The translations under genes and the position numbers were made by a program. 64,000 nucleotides of DNA from Absidia repens (lineage: Eukaryota > Mucoromycota > Mucoromycetes > Mucorales > Cunninghamellaceae). Shown here in pieces: positions 23,722-33,767 of the stretch; position 1 is the stretch's first letter, and every line of letters starts with the position of its first letter. The notes beneath the pieces are model-generated. The model saw nothing but the letters and a program-made list of their open reading frames with translations. It searched no databases and was not told the origin of the DNA. The stretch covers positions 1 through 64,000 of the forward strand of contig MCGE01000042.1 of assembly GCA_002105175.1 (NCBI GenBank), given 5' to 3'.

Positions 23722-24145
23722 AGAAATATTTCAAATCCCGCGCACGTGAATTTTTAGGTCGCTCTTTTCCCCTTTTTTTTTTTTTTTTACCATTCAACTT
23801 CATTGAGGTTAGGGTAATCTTAGATTTAGTATTTGGCCTAGTTTAAAAGTGTTTTCAAATAAGGGATTACAAGATGCATGAGGAAGCTCTTTCATTTCGG
23901 ATTCAGGATTTAGAACCGCCATTAGTTATCTTTTTGAAGCCTTCACTAGCTTAGTTTAGTACTAGCTTGCACATAGTTGTATCTATACCTAAATAAAATA
24001 TGTCTGTTTTTACATGCTTCAATTAAAATGACCCGTCAGTCGCTTTCATGTCTTGTGTAATATCCACTTTTTTTTTTCCCTTTCTAGATTTATGTTGACA
24101 ATTGCTATAATTCAATGAAAGATAAAGGCGTTTCGACATCGGATA
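23722..24145 (+). repeat. Dispersed repeat family, copy C (3' truncated)
   Basis: Begins TTTCAAATCCCGCGCACGTG (CACGTG at 23743-23748), then a T run, CATTCAACTTCATTGAGGTT, GATGCATGAGGAAG, a degenerate CATTAGTTATCTTTTTGAAG segment and TAAATAAAATATGTC near 23992. Similarity fades after the first AATAAA module, around 24145, so this copy is shorter than A, B, D and F. Confidence 0.8.
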
Positions 24146-24615
24146 TAAAAATTTACAACCATTAAGGCTCACTCTTTGCTGAGCTGCACCATGGAGTCAC
24201 ATCCAATTTTTCGTGTGTAGAAGTTTGATTAGATAGCTAATTAGTCAAAAAAAAAACATTCCTTTACCAACGGAACAAAAGATGGATCATCAAATGCATC
24301 AAAAATAAAAATGGGATGACATGCAAGAGGCTATGGTATAAGGTTGAAGCTTCTTTTGCTTCTTTAGTCTTGTTTTGGTGCTGGAAATATAGGTCAACAT
24401 TATTTTTTATTGGGCGCACATCGGGCTATGATCATCTGAGCGTCTTCTGTGTGGGCGGCGTGCCCCTCCCCAAGTCTCTCGCAAAAGGGGGCACCAGTTT
24501 TCAACTTCCGATTTCATATATATATCTATTTTTTTTTTCTCCACATTTTGGGACAAATCCTCGCTTTTTCTTTTTCTTTTTCTTTTTTATCCATTAATTT
24601 ATTTAACAATCCAGC
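24146..24615 (+). promoter_or_regulatory. Upstream region of the Ino4-like bHLH gene
   Basis: About 470 bp between repeat copy C and the ATG at 24616. It contains a GC-richer patch (GTGGGCGGCGTGCCCCTCCCC near 24452-24475) and a C/T-rich leader (TTTTTCTTTTTC) before the start, typical of promoters here. An open frame crossing it at 24316-24597 ends in a Phe run and is not credible as a gene. Confidence 0.4.
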
Positions 24616-25409
24616 ATGGCTGCCACCAATAATAATTTTGATGAACAATGGTCAATACCTCCCACAGCTACCTCACCCTCTATCTCGCCAGACAGCAGTA
24701 GTACCAGCCCATCGAAGTCAGCCATTAGCCATGCACAAAAGCGCACCTTACAACATGACGAACAGGACAATGCAACAACACAAGTCAAGGAACGCAAAAG
24801 TCGGAAAGCACCACATGAGTTACTTACAGATGCCGAGAAGAAGGCCAATCATATTGCCTCCGAACAAAAACGACGACAGAATATTCGACTTGGTTTTGAT
24901 CAACTCATTGAAATCGTGCCTGCGCTCAATAGTGGGAACCGGAGTGAGGCTCTTATTTTACAAAAATGTAAAGCAAATAAAGGGTCTCTTTACTCTCTGA
25001 TAGACATCTTTCCTTTACTCACCTCTTTGTCTTTTTTTTTTTGAATTATAAATTTTATATGTAGCCGTGGACCATATCAAACAACTGATTACAGTGAAAA
25101 ATGACCTTAAAGACCAAATCCGTGATCTTCAGGCGCTTCTGGGAGAGTCGTAAGTGTCCCAAAAAAAGAAAAAAGAAGTTTTTTTTTTTGTTCAATAGCA
25201 TGTGATTCTACTGATCCCAACTTTCCTCACTTCTCTTTCCTTCTCTTTATAGACCTTATGATGAAGACGTAAGTGGAAATGATAAAAAAAAAAAAAAAGC
25301 AATGGCTGATGACATTTTTTTTTTTTTTTTTGTTTTGAATTACATATTCATCTTCACTCCCTCCCTCCCTTAGTCCTCTGAAGACGATTTGACATATTCA
25401 GCTTATTGA
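24616..25409 (+). CDS. bHLH transcription factor, Ino4-type
   Basis: Four exons give about 160 residues, starting MAATNNNFDEQWSIPPTATS. The bHLH reads KKANHIASEQKRRQNIRLGF, DQLIEIVPALNSGNRSEALI, LQKS and, after an intron at about 24968-25062, VDHIKQLITVKNDLKDQIRD. The third exon is very short (PYDED) and the fourth ends SSEDDLTYSAY with a TGA at 25407-25409. The N-R-S-E-A-L-I-L-Q-K helix 2 start is typical of fungal Ino4-like factors, which heterodimerise and bind E-boxes in phospholipid genes in yeast. Its role here is inferred only. Introns hold long T/A runs. Confidence 0.85.
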
Positions 25410-25958
25410 TCAAGTCCCTGTATTATTTTTTGTGGTCTCACTTTTTTTTGTCACTGATGAAACATCCTCCCCATTCAAATCAGTTTCTGTTTTTTCCCAT
25501 TCCCCCCATCGCTCTCTCTTTTTATTTATATTAGTCATTTTTATTATATATCCTTTGAATCAAACCATCAGTGAAATAAAAAAATAAAAAAAAGTCGTTT
25601 CATAGTCTACATATATTTGTATAGTTTTGCAGCAGTTTATTCTCCCCCCCCCACTCCCCTCTATTATTTTTGTACTATATGAATCAAACAATCAATAAAG
25701 GAAAAGATAATAAAAAGGCATTGTGTATTTTTGATATATATATATATATATATATATATGATTTTATTGATATTATCTTTGTTGGTAAACTATACAAATA
25801 TGAATAAAAAAATGAGTGTATGTGAGTGTGAGTGAGTGTAAGTGTGTGTGTGTGTAAAAGGGGTAAATAAATAAATAGAAAAGGGAGAAAGTATTGATGA
25901 ATGTGTATGTATATAAGGGAGACAAAAAAAAAAAAAGGCGTATATAAACTAATCTATA
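25410..25958. other. Convergent 3' region
   Basis: 3' flanks of the bHLH gene (several AATAAA signals, e.g. near 25577 and 25695) and of the fucosyltransferase-like gene. Contains an (AT)n tract at about 25735-25760 and a GT-rich microsatellite near 25815-25855. No gene seen. Confidence 0.5.
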
Positions 25959-27443
25959 TTAAATGGTGGTGGAGGCATTGTTCATGTAGAGTTGTTGGAA
26001 GCGTTTGTTGCGGTACCCAATGTAGCCTGAGAAGGTGCTTTTTGGCGTTGGGACAAAAAAGCTTGCCTGGGAAGCTATTTCAGCATCGATCAAAGGTAAA
26101 AAGACATTACCCTTGGTTGTAGGTGGTAAAGACAAGGTGTTCGTGTTGGTATTGTTGGTTTCTTTAGGGTGATGTTGATGTCGGTGATCCAGTAGCGTCG
26201 GTCGAAGAGCAATAGTATCATCGACAATAGTTTTGAAATCATCCAATGTAAATAAACAGACAAATTCTTCGAATAGATGAGGTAAGGTCTTGAGCGGTGA
26301 GACGGCGTCCGTAGTCATATAAATCATTCCCAGTCGATGGTGTAGGCAGGATCGGTTCTGCTGGTTTTGTTGCTGCAATTGTAAGCATGCTGTCAAACGA
26401 TCCTGTGGTTGCCCTTGAAGTGAGCTGATGTGACTGATGGTGGCAGATATTTGTTCTTGGTGATCGTCACTGATTTCGTCATCGTTGGTATCGGTCTGTC
26501 GTTGAATCAATTGCTGTCTAACTCGTTCCATCGTTTCATCCATCATTTTTTTGAATATGCCATCCCCCATTCGAATATGTACACTAATAAAAGATCCAGG
26601 ACCGCCTAATTTTCCAACGATATCCAAACTGCTATTCATCACCCAAGGTTGTCGCACACCAATTTCCTTTCGTAGGTATTCCCGAGCCTGGACCCATTTG
26701 TCTGAGCGTAAAGCCAATCGGTCGGAGCCAAAGAGCGAATTGAAGATCAAAAAGGTTTCTTGGTGCTGGCGTAGCTGGTCCAATGTATAGCGTTCCACAA
26801 ACTTGGTATTTTCGCCGATCAAAGGATCGTCAATAATTTGATACGAGTACCGTGAGTTGTCCATCACCTGATACGCCAATGTTTGGTTACGTTCATCCAT
26901 AGGAATCGACCAGTATCGTGAAAAGTAGTCAAGTTGCATATCTCTTCGTTGAATCGTCTTCACCCCCATTTGATGCACACCCGTCAAGTCAAAGATCGTT
27001 TCGACTGCCATAGGGAGGTAGTTGCGATAATCAAAGCAGTTGGGACTCCACCAGGGTTTGCCATCTGCTGTTTTCTTGTGCGATGCTACCACATGCTTGT
27101 CGCCACACTCATCTAGTCGGTAAGGTAAATAAGCTGAGGGTCGCCAATAGGTCGCTGTACCAAGATTGAGTTCAGGCATGATCAACGTTCGGTTCAAAGC
27201 TTTTGCCAAAATGATACTGTTGATAAGTGCTATCCGTTGATTGTGTAAGCCAGAGTGAGGGAGGTATGTAATGAATTTTTCTTCATCAGGTCGAAATGGT
27301 GTTATTGAGGCTGTGCCCATGTTGTTTCCATGTTCTGTTGACTGATCCATCTCTAATCGTTTTTCCAATCGAATATGTATGAAAAAGAGCAAGACCAGTA
27401 ATAATACAAGAGGGATGCCCATAGATTTGCTCAGTCGTATCAT
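25959..27443 (-). CDS. O-fucosyltransferase-like type II membrane glycosyltransferase
   Basis: Intronless, about 494 residues from MIRLSKSMGIPLVLLLVLLF. The open frame extends to 27626 but has no upstream ATG. Residues about 9-25 form a signal-anchor, pointing to a Golgi/ER type II protein. The lumenal part has ITYLPHSGLHNQRIALINSI, then LAKALNRTLIMPELNLG, and later SFISVHIRMGDGIFKKMM. The GLHNQR and HxRxGD motifs are characteristic of the GDP-fucose protein O-fucosyltransferase superfamily and related fungal proteins. Donor and acceptor cannot be told from sequence. A His/Gln/Asn-rich segment (around DHRHQHHPKE) near the C-terminus is low in complexity. Confidence 0.72.
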   Translation of the reverse strand: MIRLSKSMGIPLVLLLVLLFFIHIRLEKRLEMDQSTEHGNNMGTASITPFRPDEEKFITYLPHSGLHNQRIALINSIILAKALNRTLIMPELNLGTATYWRPSAYLPYRLDECGDKHVVASHKKTADGKPWWSPNCFDYRNYLPMAVETIFDLTGVHQMGVKTIQRRDMQLDYFSRYWSIPMDERNQTLAYQVMDNSRYSYQIIDDPLIGENTKFVERYTLDQLRQHQETFLIFNSLFGSDRLALRSDKWVQAREYLRKEIGVRQPWVMNSSLDIVGKLGGPGSFISVHIRMGDGIFKKMMDETMERVRQQLIQRQTDTNDDEISDDHQEQISATISHISSLQGQPQDRLTACLQLQQQNQQNRSCLHHRLGMIYMTTDAVSPLKTLPHLFEEFVCLFTLDDFKTIVDDTIALRPTLLDHRHQHHPKETNNTNTNTLSLPPTTKGNVFLPLIDAEIASQASFFVPTPKSTFSGYIGYRNKRFQQLYMNNASTTI

Positions 27444-28164
27444 CGTAAAATCCAAAGCAAATGTGTATATAAGGATATAAGAAGTAGAAGAAAAAAGGGG
27501 GGAAAAAAAAGAAAGAAAAAAAGGGTGTTGTGTGAGTGCGGGTGATAGAAAGAGAAAAGAGGAGAAAAAAAAAAAAGAAAAAAAAAAGATAAAAAAAAGA
27601 AAAGAAAACATCTGGCAATCAATCAATCGGTGCTAGAACGCTATTTTAGCCGCTTTTGACTATGTATAGTGATTTAAGAGATCGCCCACCAATAGCTCTG
27701 CGGACCCAATCCTTCCATCCACCCATTCCCTATAAAACAAGTCTAAAATATAACCTATACTGAGTCCATATAAATTTGTCCCACTGTCTATAAAAATAAA
27801 TTCATTCTTCATTATCAAAATGTATAAATATATCTTTTATTAGTAAAAAGCTAAAATGATGATATCTGTATGATAAGTATAAAAAAAACTATACAAATAT
27901 ATGTATATGAAATCATAATAAAATAAAACAAAAGCTATCCTATTAATAATAATAAAAAATAATGCTAACACTATCATAAAAGAAGTACAAAACAACATGT
28001 AAAAATAATAGGGAATCGCTAACTATATAAGTAAATCACACCTAAATGAGACAGAGACAGAGAAAAGATACAGATACGGAGATACAGAGATACAGATACA
28101 GAGATACAGATACAGATATAGAGGTACAAAGTTACAGACAGATAGACACATCCAGTCACCAAAA
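27444..28164. other. Intergenic between the fucosyltransferase-like and bZIP genes
   Basis: Purine-rich leader of the fucosyltransferase-like gene, AT-rich DNA and a hexamer repeat listed separately at 28046. No gene was recognised. Confidence 0.45.
28046..28145 (+). repeat. GATACA hexamer microsatellite
   Basis: A tandem, imperfect array of GATACA/GAGATACA/GACAGA units directly beside the 3' end of the bZIP gene. It probably lies in that gene's 3' untranslated region. On the plus strand it gives a spurious charged reading frame. Confidence 0.85.
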
Positions 28165-29742
28165 TCATTCTACCTTGACTTTGTCTTTGGTTTGTTCTAC
28201 TGTTTCAATATCCAACTTGCTGGAAGAGGCTGACAATGCTGATGTTGGTACAGGGGAGGAGGACCCATTGATGGGAGGCGGTGTAGATCTTGGTGACGTG
28301 GCCGATACTCCAGTATTAGGTAACGATGATGGTGATGTAGGTGCTGCTGTTGGAAGAAGGGTTTTTGTAGAATCTTTTTCCGCAGGGATGGTAGACGATA
28401 GAGATGTTGATGAAGTAGGCATAGTCATTTGTTGTTGTTGTTGTTGTTGTTGTTCATGCCGTTGCTGAATGTTGGCTATGACTGAAATAACGGCATCTAA
28501 TTCAGAGGATGATGTTGTATCCGCCGTTGATGAGGTCGATTGTGTAACCGCTGTGCCTTCAGTTGATGAATCTGCTGTTGCTGTTGCTGCTGATAATTGT
28601 TGTCCCAGACCCAATTTCGCATTAAGTTCTTCCACTTCCTTCATCAAACGATAGCTTTCAGGTCCTTCCATAGTGGAAAATGCCAGTTTGTTTTTTGCAT
28701 CCTCCAGTTGTCGTTGTAGAGTGGCATTTTCTTCTTCTAAGCGGGCAATCTTGTCTTCCATGTCTTGAATATATTGCTTCTTCTTTTTTCGGCATTCCTT
28801 TGCGGCCACTCGATTCCGTAATAGCCTTCTTTGCCTTCGTTCATCATTGGACATGTGGCGAGCAGCGGCAGCAGCGACGGCAGCATCTGGTGAAGACGTA
28901 GTGGGTGCAGTAGACGATGAAGGTGATATAGACGAGGCTGCTGTACCAGTTGATGTTGTTGTATCGTTGTCGTTGTTTACCGTCTTTACGTCATTGATTT
29001 GAATGTCGAGCGTAGATGATTTCCCAGTGTCCTCTGTTGGCTCCTCAATCTTGATTTTGCTGCGTGCTGAAGGCTGTGAAGTTTGCTGTTCTTGTTGTTG
29101 CTCCTGCTGATTTCCATTTAAACCTAGGCCACCCGGTGGACCGGGTAATGCGGTGATAATGTTACCAGCTTGCAGTTGTTGGAGTAGGTTGAAGCCAGGA
29201 ACAGAGATAGGCGATACCATCGCTTGAGCCAAAGATGACGCTGTAAGCTGTGCAAGATCCTGACCAGTCGCTTGGGCATATGTTTGTAAAAAGTGCTGTT
29301 GTTGTGGATCCGCCAAAAAAGAAGAAAGTAGAGCAGCAGCAGCGCCAGGATTAGGTCCACGTAGCAGAGTATCATCGGGTATGTTTGTAGAAGTCGTTGT
29401 TGCTGTTGTTGCTGTTGTTGCTGTTGTTGCTGTTGTTGCTGCTGCATTGGTATTGTCGTTATCATCATCATTATCATCATTGTTGTCTTTTGTTTTTGTG
29501 TCAGTCGCTTGTGTTGAGGCCCCGTTGTCAATACTATCAGTGGCAATCGTCATATTGTCATCCTTCTGCGTCGTAAGATTTGTTGAAGTACGATCATCGG
29601 CCGGTGTCGTGCTAGTTCGTCTTATCTTCGACTGTAGGTTTTCACTAATATCGTCAGTCGCATTTCGTTTGTTATCGACGATAGGAGTTGAGGTGTCATT
29701 GTCAGTAGGAGGTGAAAGAGATGTATCCAAAGTATCTGTCAT
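28165..29742 (-). CDS. bZIP transcription factor, CREB/ATF type
   Basis: Intronless, about 525 residues from MTDTLDTSLSPPTDNDTSTP; the longer frame to 29835 has no upstream ATG. The bZIP reads RRQRRLLRNRVAAKECRKKK, KQYIQDMEDKIARLEEEN and ATLQRQLEDAKNKL. It has the N-x-x-A-A-x-x-C-R signature and a leucine heptad, so it should bind CRE/ATF-like TGACGT sites as a dimer. The rest is low in complexity: Asp/Asn, Thr/Ala and Gln runs, including a Gln stretch coded by CAA repeats near 28432-28455. The repeats create long antisense frames (e.g. 29381-29890), which are shadows. Confidence 0.9.
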   Translation of the reverse strand: MTDTLDTSLSPPTDNDTSTPIVDNKRNATDDISENLQSKIRRTSTTPADDRTSTNLTTQKDDNMTIATDSIDNGASTQATDTKTKDNNDDNDDDNDNTNAAATTATTATTATTATTTSTNIPDDTLLRGPNPGAAAALLSSFLADPQQQHFLQTYAQATGQDLAQLTASSLAQAMVSPISVPGFNLLQQLQAGNIITALPGPPGGLGLNGNQQEQQQEQQTSQPSARSKIKIEEPTEDTGKSSTLDIQINDVKTVNNDNDTTTSTGTAASSISPSSSTAPTTSSPDAAVAAAAARHMSNDERRQRRLLRNRVAAKECRKKKKQYIQDMEDKIARLEEENATLQRQLEDAKNKLAFSTMEGPESYRLMKEVEELNAKLGLGQQLSAATATADSSTEGTAVTQSTSSTADTTSSSELDAVISVIANIQQRHEQQQQQQQQMTMPTSSTSLSSTIPAEKDSTKTLLPTAAPTSPSSLPNTGVSATSPRSTPPPINGSSSPVPTSALSASSSKLDIETVEQTKDKVKVE

Positions 29743-29974
29743 TTTCTTTTTTAAAGTGCCCCAGAAAAAAAAAAGAGTGACGTGGACGAAAAAAAAAAAA
29801 AAGAAAAAATCAAACAAAAAGAAAAGGAATAGCAAAAGAAAGAAGTCAAAAAAAGTTGAAAGATTTTTGTACTTTTGCTCCGATAATTAAATAGCCCACC
29901 AACCCACAAAAACAACCAACCATTTTTATCTGGAAGCCATACTTCTATGAAAGGATAATATATGACATCTAGCT

Positions 29975-30246
29975 TTATATTTGTACTTGTTTAATTTTTT
30001 GATCTTCAAAAAAAAATTGGAATGCGCTGAGCGGAAGCACAACTTCCAAATTGATGACGACGGTAGATTGCACTTGGTAAGAAGTGGATGACGACAAAAA
30101 TAGCTGGTCGTCTTTTTCCATCAAGCCTATAATATGAAAAAAAAAAGTAATAGAGAATTTCCAGTTCCGCTCGGCCTCCATTAACTCTGGTGAAGACCCG
30201 CCTTGTATTTCTTGACAATTACTCGCCTTGGGCCAAAAGTACGCAT
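29975..30246 (-). pseudogene. Small gene or relic with an interrupted frame
   Basis: An ATG at 30246 opens MRTFGPRRVIVKKYKAGLHQ, then a stop follows. One base out of frame, the strand continues with LMEAERNWKFSI, a T run, and GLMEKDDQLFLSSSTSYQ, VQSTVVINLEVVLPLSAFQF, to a TAA at 29975. The composition is protein-like in both halves, and an AG precedes the second half, but no GT donor fits. A frameshifted small gene is the simplest reading. The family was not recognised. Confidence 0.35.
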
Positions 30247-30544
30247 TTTTTAGGGAAATTCGTTACAATCAATCACCTCAGTAACATAAGATGAATTAGT
30301 CTACTCTAGTATAATATACAGTATCCTAGTGTAGTTATTGGTCATTATTTGAATAAAAAACAAAACACTTGAACTTCTGTATGACTTTTCAAAGTGAGGG
30401 TATGAAGTGCGTATGAAATACACAGAGGGGCTGGCTGCCATATTAGTATCTATAAAATCTCAAAAAAAAGAGGCTCGATCTAGTACCAACATGGATTTGA
30501 TTCAATAGTTGTCAAAAAAGAGAAGATATACTTTATTGAAGCAT

Positions 30545-30885
30545 AAACAAACATAACCTAGGATAATTTGCTAATCTAAATGAGCGAAGGGACGAATGAA
30601 AAAAGGAATATACTGTTGGGGAGAAACTATACGATTGAATTGAACATACTAATAATAAAAAGACAATACATGGTTTATTCAGATGTGGATATAAAACTAT
30701 GAGAACTAGCACTAAACTAATCTAATGAGGGTTCCATACCACTAATCGCTACATGATCTATGTGGTTCCAAATCCTGAATACAAAATGAAAGGGTGTCTC
30801 CATGCATGTTTGTATTGCATTTGTCAAAATGCCCCTATTTCACAATCTAACACTAATCCGATATGTCTAATACTTCATTGAGGTT
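30545..30885 (-). repeat. Dispersed repeat family, copy G (degenerate)
   Basis: Read on the minus strand it gives GGATTAGTGTTAGATTGTG, a degenerate TACAAACATGCATGGAGACA, TTCATTTTGTATTCAGGATT, CCTCATTAGATTAGTTTAGT and ATCTGAATAAACCATG, in the same order as in copies A-F. The CACGTG start is lost and the 3' half is decayed. This is the oldest-looking copy. Confidence 0.7.
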
Positions 30886-31827
30886 GCCATTGATGTTTTT
30901 ATTAAAAGAAAGAGGAAGAAGAAAGAAAAAAGCTAAAGAAAAATTCATGAGTTTTTTTTTTTTTTTTTCAAATGTCCGCATGACTTTAGAAAAAAAAAAA
31001 TCAACTGAACATTTTGCAAATTGTCAAAAAATAGGGGAATACCTCCAGGTTCGCATTGGTTTTTGATAAAAATAAATTCGGATTGCCATAGTGGTCACAC
31101 AGGAGGATCACGCCCACTCAGTATATTTGAGAAACTTCGAAGAGATTGGCCTCAAACTACTATTTTTTCTAGTTGACAAAAGATCATACATTCATGCAAC
31201 GCGATAAATTGAGCTACATAGCTAGGACTCCTGTGCTCGGTCATTCTTCTTACCTTTTTGTTTATCCTCCCCCCTCTTTTTTTATTTTTATCAAAAAAAC
31301 CTTCCTCCTTGAATGAAACAGAAACTCTTTCTAGCAGGCGGCCACGAGTGACGTTTGTCCTTTATTACCTGTAACTGATAAATTGAGTTTATGAAAGGGG
31401 AATTTTTAGCAGACACAATTCAGGGAAGCAATGGTTTTGATAATCACACTACATTGGTATGATTAAGATCTACACACATTTTTTGTTTAATTTATGACTA
31501 ATATGGGGCGAAGAAATGTGTTGTCAATAGAACAATTTTATTTCGTAACAAAACTATATAAAAATAATTATTGATTTTAGTACAAGTGACTATAGTAGAG
31601 GATTCATTGCCACTTTGCATAAGGATAATGTCTGGTTAGAACTATTTTCGTACAATTGGAAATTAAGGAGGTTGTCAAAGCGGTATTTCAATACAACTGG
31701 GAGGTACAGTATAAAATTGAATGGGTCACTTTTCTTATTGATTTTTTTTTTGTTTTTTACGTTCCCCTTTTACTACCTTCTTCTTTATCGTTTGCCTTAT
31801 TTTTATTTTTTATTTCTCTACATTGTG
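30886..31827. other. Intergenic upstream of the disordered orphan gene
   Basis: Contains A/T runs, no convincing gene, and a strongly T/C-rich leader at about 31740-31827 just before the ATG at 31828. The frame from 31615 is open upstream of that ATG, but its translation is Phe/Leu-rich leader sequence. Confidence 0.45.
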
Positions 31828-32730
31828 ATGGTCAACTCTGATTACTCCATTTATCAAAAACCCAAATCATGGATATCTCGTCTTTCTGTACGTGCACGGG
31901 GCGTCATATCTAAATCTCAGCAAGACGATGATCAAGTCTCTATTTTTTCTGCTCCTGGAGTACTACCCTCCCCAGCATCATCCGTTGCATCAGGTATTCA
32001 TACTGATGATGAAGACTGTTCTGTTTTTATGACCCCTTCTCCTTCCTCATCGACATCCTCCATATCTTCGATGATAAAGAAGGAACAGATATCAGAAAGT
32101 CAAAATATGCAACAACTTCAAAACCAACAGAATCGACATACAAAAGATCAAAAACAAAATCCATTACTACCACCATCTCCAACTTTGACAGCATATGATA
32201 AGTCATTTCCGACAACCCAACCGGATTGTAATACTTTATTTCCACCAACATACTCTTCCACTTCGCAAGTACTACCTCCATTAGAAAACAACAGCTATTT
32301 TTCATCAGATCGGCCTCTACCAACAAAGCGAAGAACACCAGGTCGTAATCGTCACTCATCTATCGAAATCAACAAAACCACACGTGATTCAACATTTTTA
32401 AGGAACAACAATAGTAACCCCTCTCGACACTCAGTGGCTCTGGAGCAACTAGCCCAAGATACCCTCACCTATTTTGTCGACACATCACCAGAATCATCAA
32501 CGATGAATGCCGAATTATGTGACAAGAATGACAATCATGCAACGGATCTTGTTGAAAAGTTGAAATCAAGACTGACCTCTTCTTCCCCTTCTGTCCATCC
32601 TTCTGTTTTAAAATTGGCGCAAGACGTGATGGCCTATATGAATGAAACTCCGCCATTGACCAATGAATGCCAACAATTAAAACCGAAATTGGAAGTTTGT
32701 TTATTAATACATGGCAAAGCTGTAAATTAG
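31828..32730 (+). CDS. Disordered orphan protein with a duplicated short C-terminal motif
   Basis: Intronless, 300 residues from MVNSDYSIYQKPKSWISRLS. I chose this ATG because everything upstream in frame (to 31615) is a pyrimidine-rich leader coding mostly Phe/Leu. Most of the protein is Ser/Pro/Gln/Asn-rich and probably disordered. Near the C-terminus two related segments occur: HSVALEQLAQDTLTYFVDTS and HPSVLKLAQDVMAYMNETPP. They share S-V-x-x-L-A-Q-D-x-x-x-Y and a T-x-P ending, so they look like a degenerate internal repeat, perhaps a short binding helix. No known family was recognised and no function is proposed. Confidence 0.6.
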   Translation: MVNSDYSIYQKPKSWISRLSVRARGVISKSQQDDDQVSIFSAPGVLPSPASSVASGIHTDDEDCSVFMTPSPSSSTSSISSMIKKEQISESQNMQQLQNQQNRHTKDQKQNPLLPPSPTLTAYDKSFPTTQPDCNTLFPPTYSSTSQVLPPLENNSYFSSDRPLPTKRRTPGRNRHSSIEINKTTRDSTFLRNNNSNPSRHSVALEQLAQDTLTYFVDTSPESSTMNAELCDKNDNHATDLVEKLKSRLTSSSPSVHPSVLKLAQDVMAYMNETPPLTNECQQLKPKLEVCLLIHGKAVN

Positions 32731-33231
32731 TTGTATATTCCCATTTGTAGTATAGATAGTGTAATCATAGAAGTATATCGTCGTTGTTGTTGGTATCATT
32801 GTATTAGTCTAGATTGTATTTTTTTTTTTTTTTTTTTTTTGAAAAAGCGCGCTGTATATATCTCTTGATCTTCTCCAGTAATAAAACCAGTCCTCCTTTT
32901 TACCCCTAAATTGTCTTCATTTTAATAAATTCATGTAAGTTAATGACACGCATATTTTATTGATCTTTTTGGTCTAAGGTAGTATAAGATATAACAAACG
33001 CCAATGTGCTTTCTTCTTATTTCATATGTAATATACAAAAAGATGAGTCATTTTGTAGCATGATACGGGATTTTTTATTATTTCAAGTGTAATATAGTAA
33101 TGAATTAATCTAAAAATAATAATAGTAATAATTGACAATGACAATGGATGTCTGAATGAAATGAAGGGGTGAGGTGGTCTGTGGGGCATCTCAACTAAAA
33201 GTTTCCTCACTACAACTATTGCTAAACCTTT
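32731..33231. other. 3' flank of the disordered orphan gene
   Basis: Includes a T run of 22 near 32819-32840 and AATAAA-type signals near 32880. No gene was recognised. Confidence 0.4.
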
Positions 33232-33700
33232 CATATCTCAAAAATTTCGCCTTCCCCCCCTAATACGCCGCTGATAATGGTGTCTTTTTCAAATGTACCC
33301 ATGCATGCAATGAGTCGATCCACATCTTGTACGGACATGGAGTTATATTAGACGCACGCATGCCATCTTGATGTTGCACAGCCCCCACTTCCTAGATAAT
33401 ATTTTGTGTCCTTTCGTTGCCAGCATCCGTGTCTTCCACTTGTTCTTCGTATCAGGAAAAACGTTGATAAAAGAATTTGATAAATTATAAGAGAATTCCA
33501 TAATCGACATGCCACTGTTGTCATTGCCGCATATTTCAGATTATGTTCGTTTCTGTGAACATCTTGGTAAAAATATAATAAAATCAAATGACTGTGAGTA
33601 GGTTATTATTATATATCCTCCAAACACAGTATCCGACAGAATATAGATCACTTACACTTTAGCGTATCTTGTTCATGCTCGAACAGCAAGCTTGACAAGA
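33232..33700 (-). pseudogene. Coding relic of unknown family
   Basis: On the minus strand, protein-like pieces lie in series but in different frames. Near 33665-33700 is SSLLFEHEQDTLK, ending at a GTAAGT donor. Near 33420-33570 is DVHRNEHNLKYAAMTTVACR and onward. At 33232-33340 is MSVQDVDRLIACMGTFEKDT followed by IISGVLGGEGEIFEI and a TGA. A parallel frame across 33260-33380 also reads plausibly (AVQHQDGMRASNITPCPYKM). Stops and frame changes between the pieces argue against a functional gene. It is probably a decayed gene whose C-terminal exon is best preserved. Family not identified. Confidence 0.4.
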
Positions 33701-33767
33701 AAAAAATAAAATGGAAAATATGTAAACCAAATCCTAAGGAGGGACTCTCTCTCTCAGAAAAAAAAAA

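Noticed and set aside
24316..24597. 93-codon frame upstream of the Ino4-like gene
   Set aside because: Crosses the promoter and ends in a Phe run; no family signature.
25959..27626. Longer fucosyltransferase-like protein from 27626
   Set aside because: The extension begins at TTG and codes a Phe/Leu leader; the ATG at 27443 gives a normal signal-anchor.
28046..28145. CRISPR-like array
   Set aside because: It is a simple hexamer microsatellite in a eukaryotic genome, without constant repeats and unique spacers.
29381..29890. Long plus-strand open frame rich in Val/Ala opposite the bZIP gene
   Set aside because: Antisense shadow of CAA/ACA-type codon repeats in the bZIP coding sequence; no start context or motif of its own.
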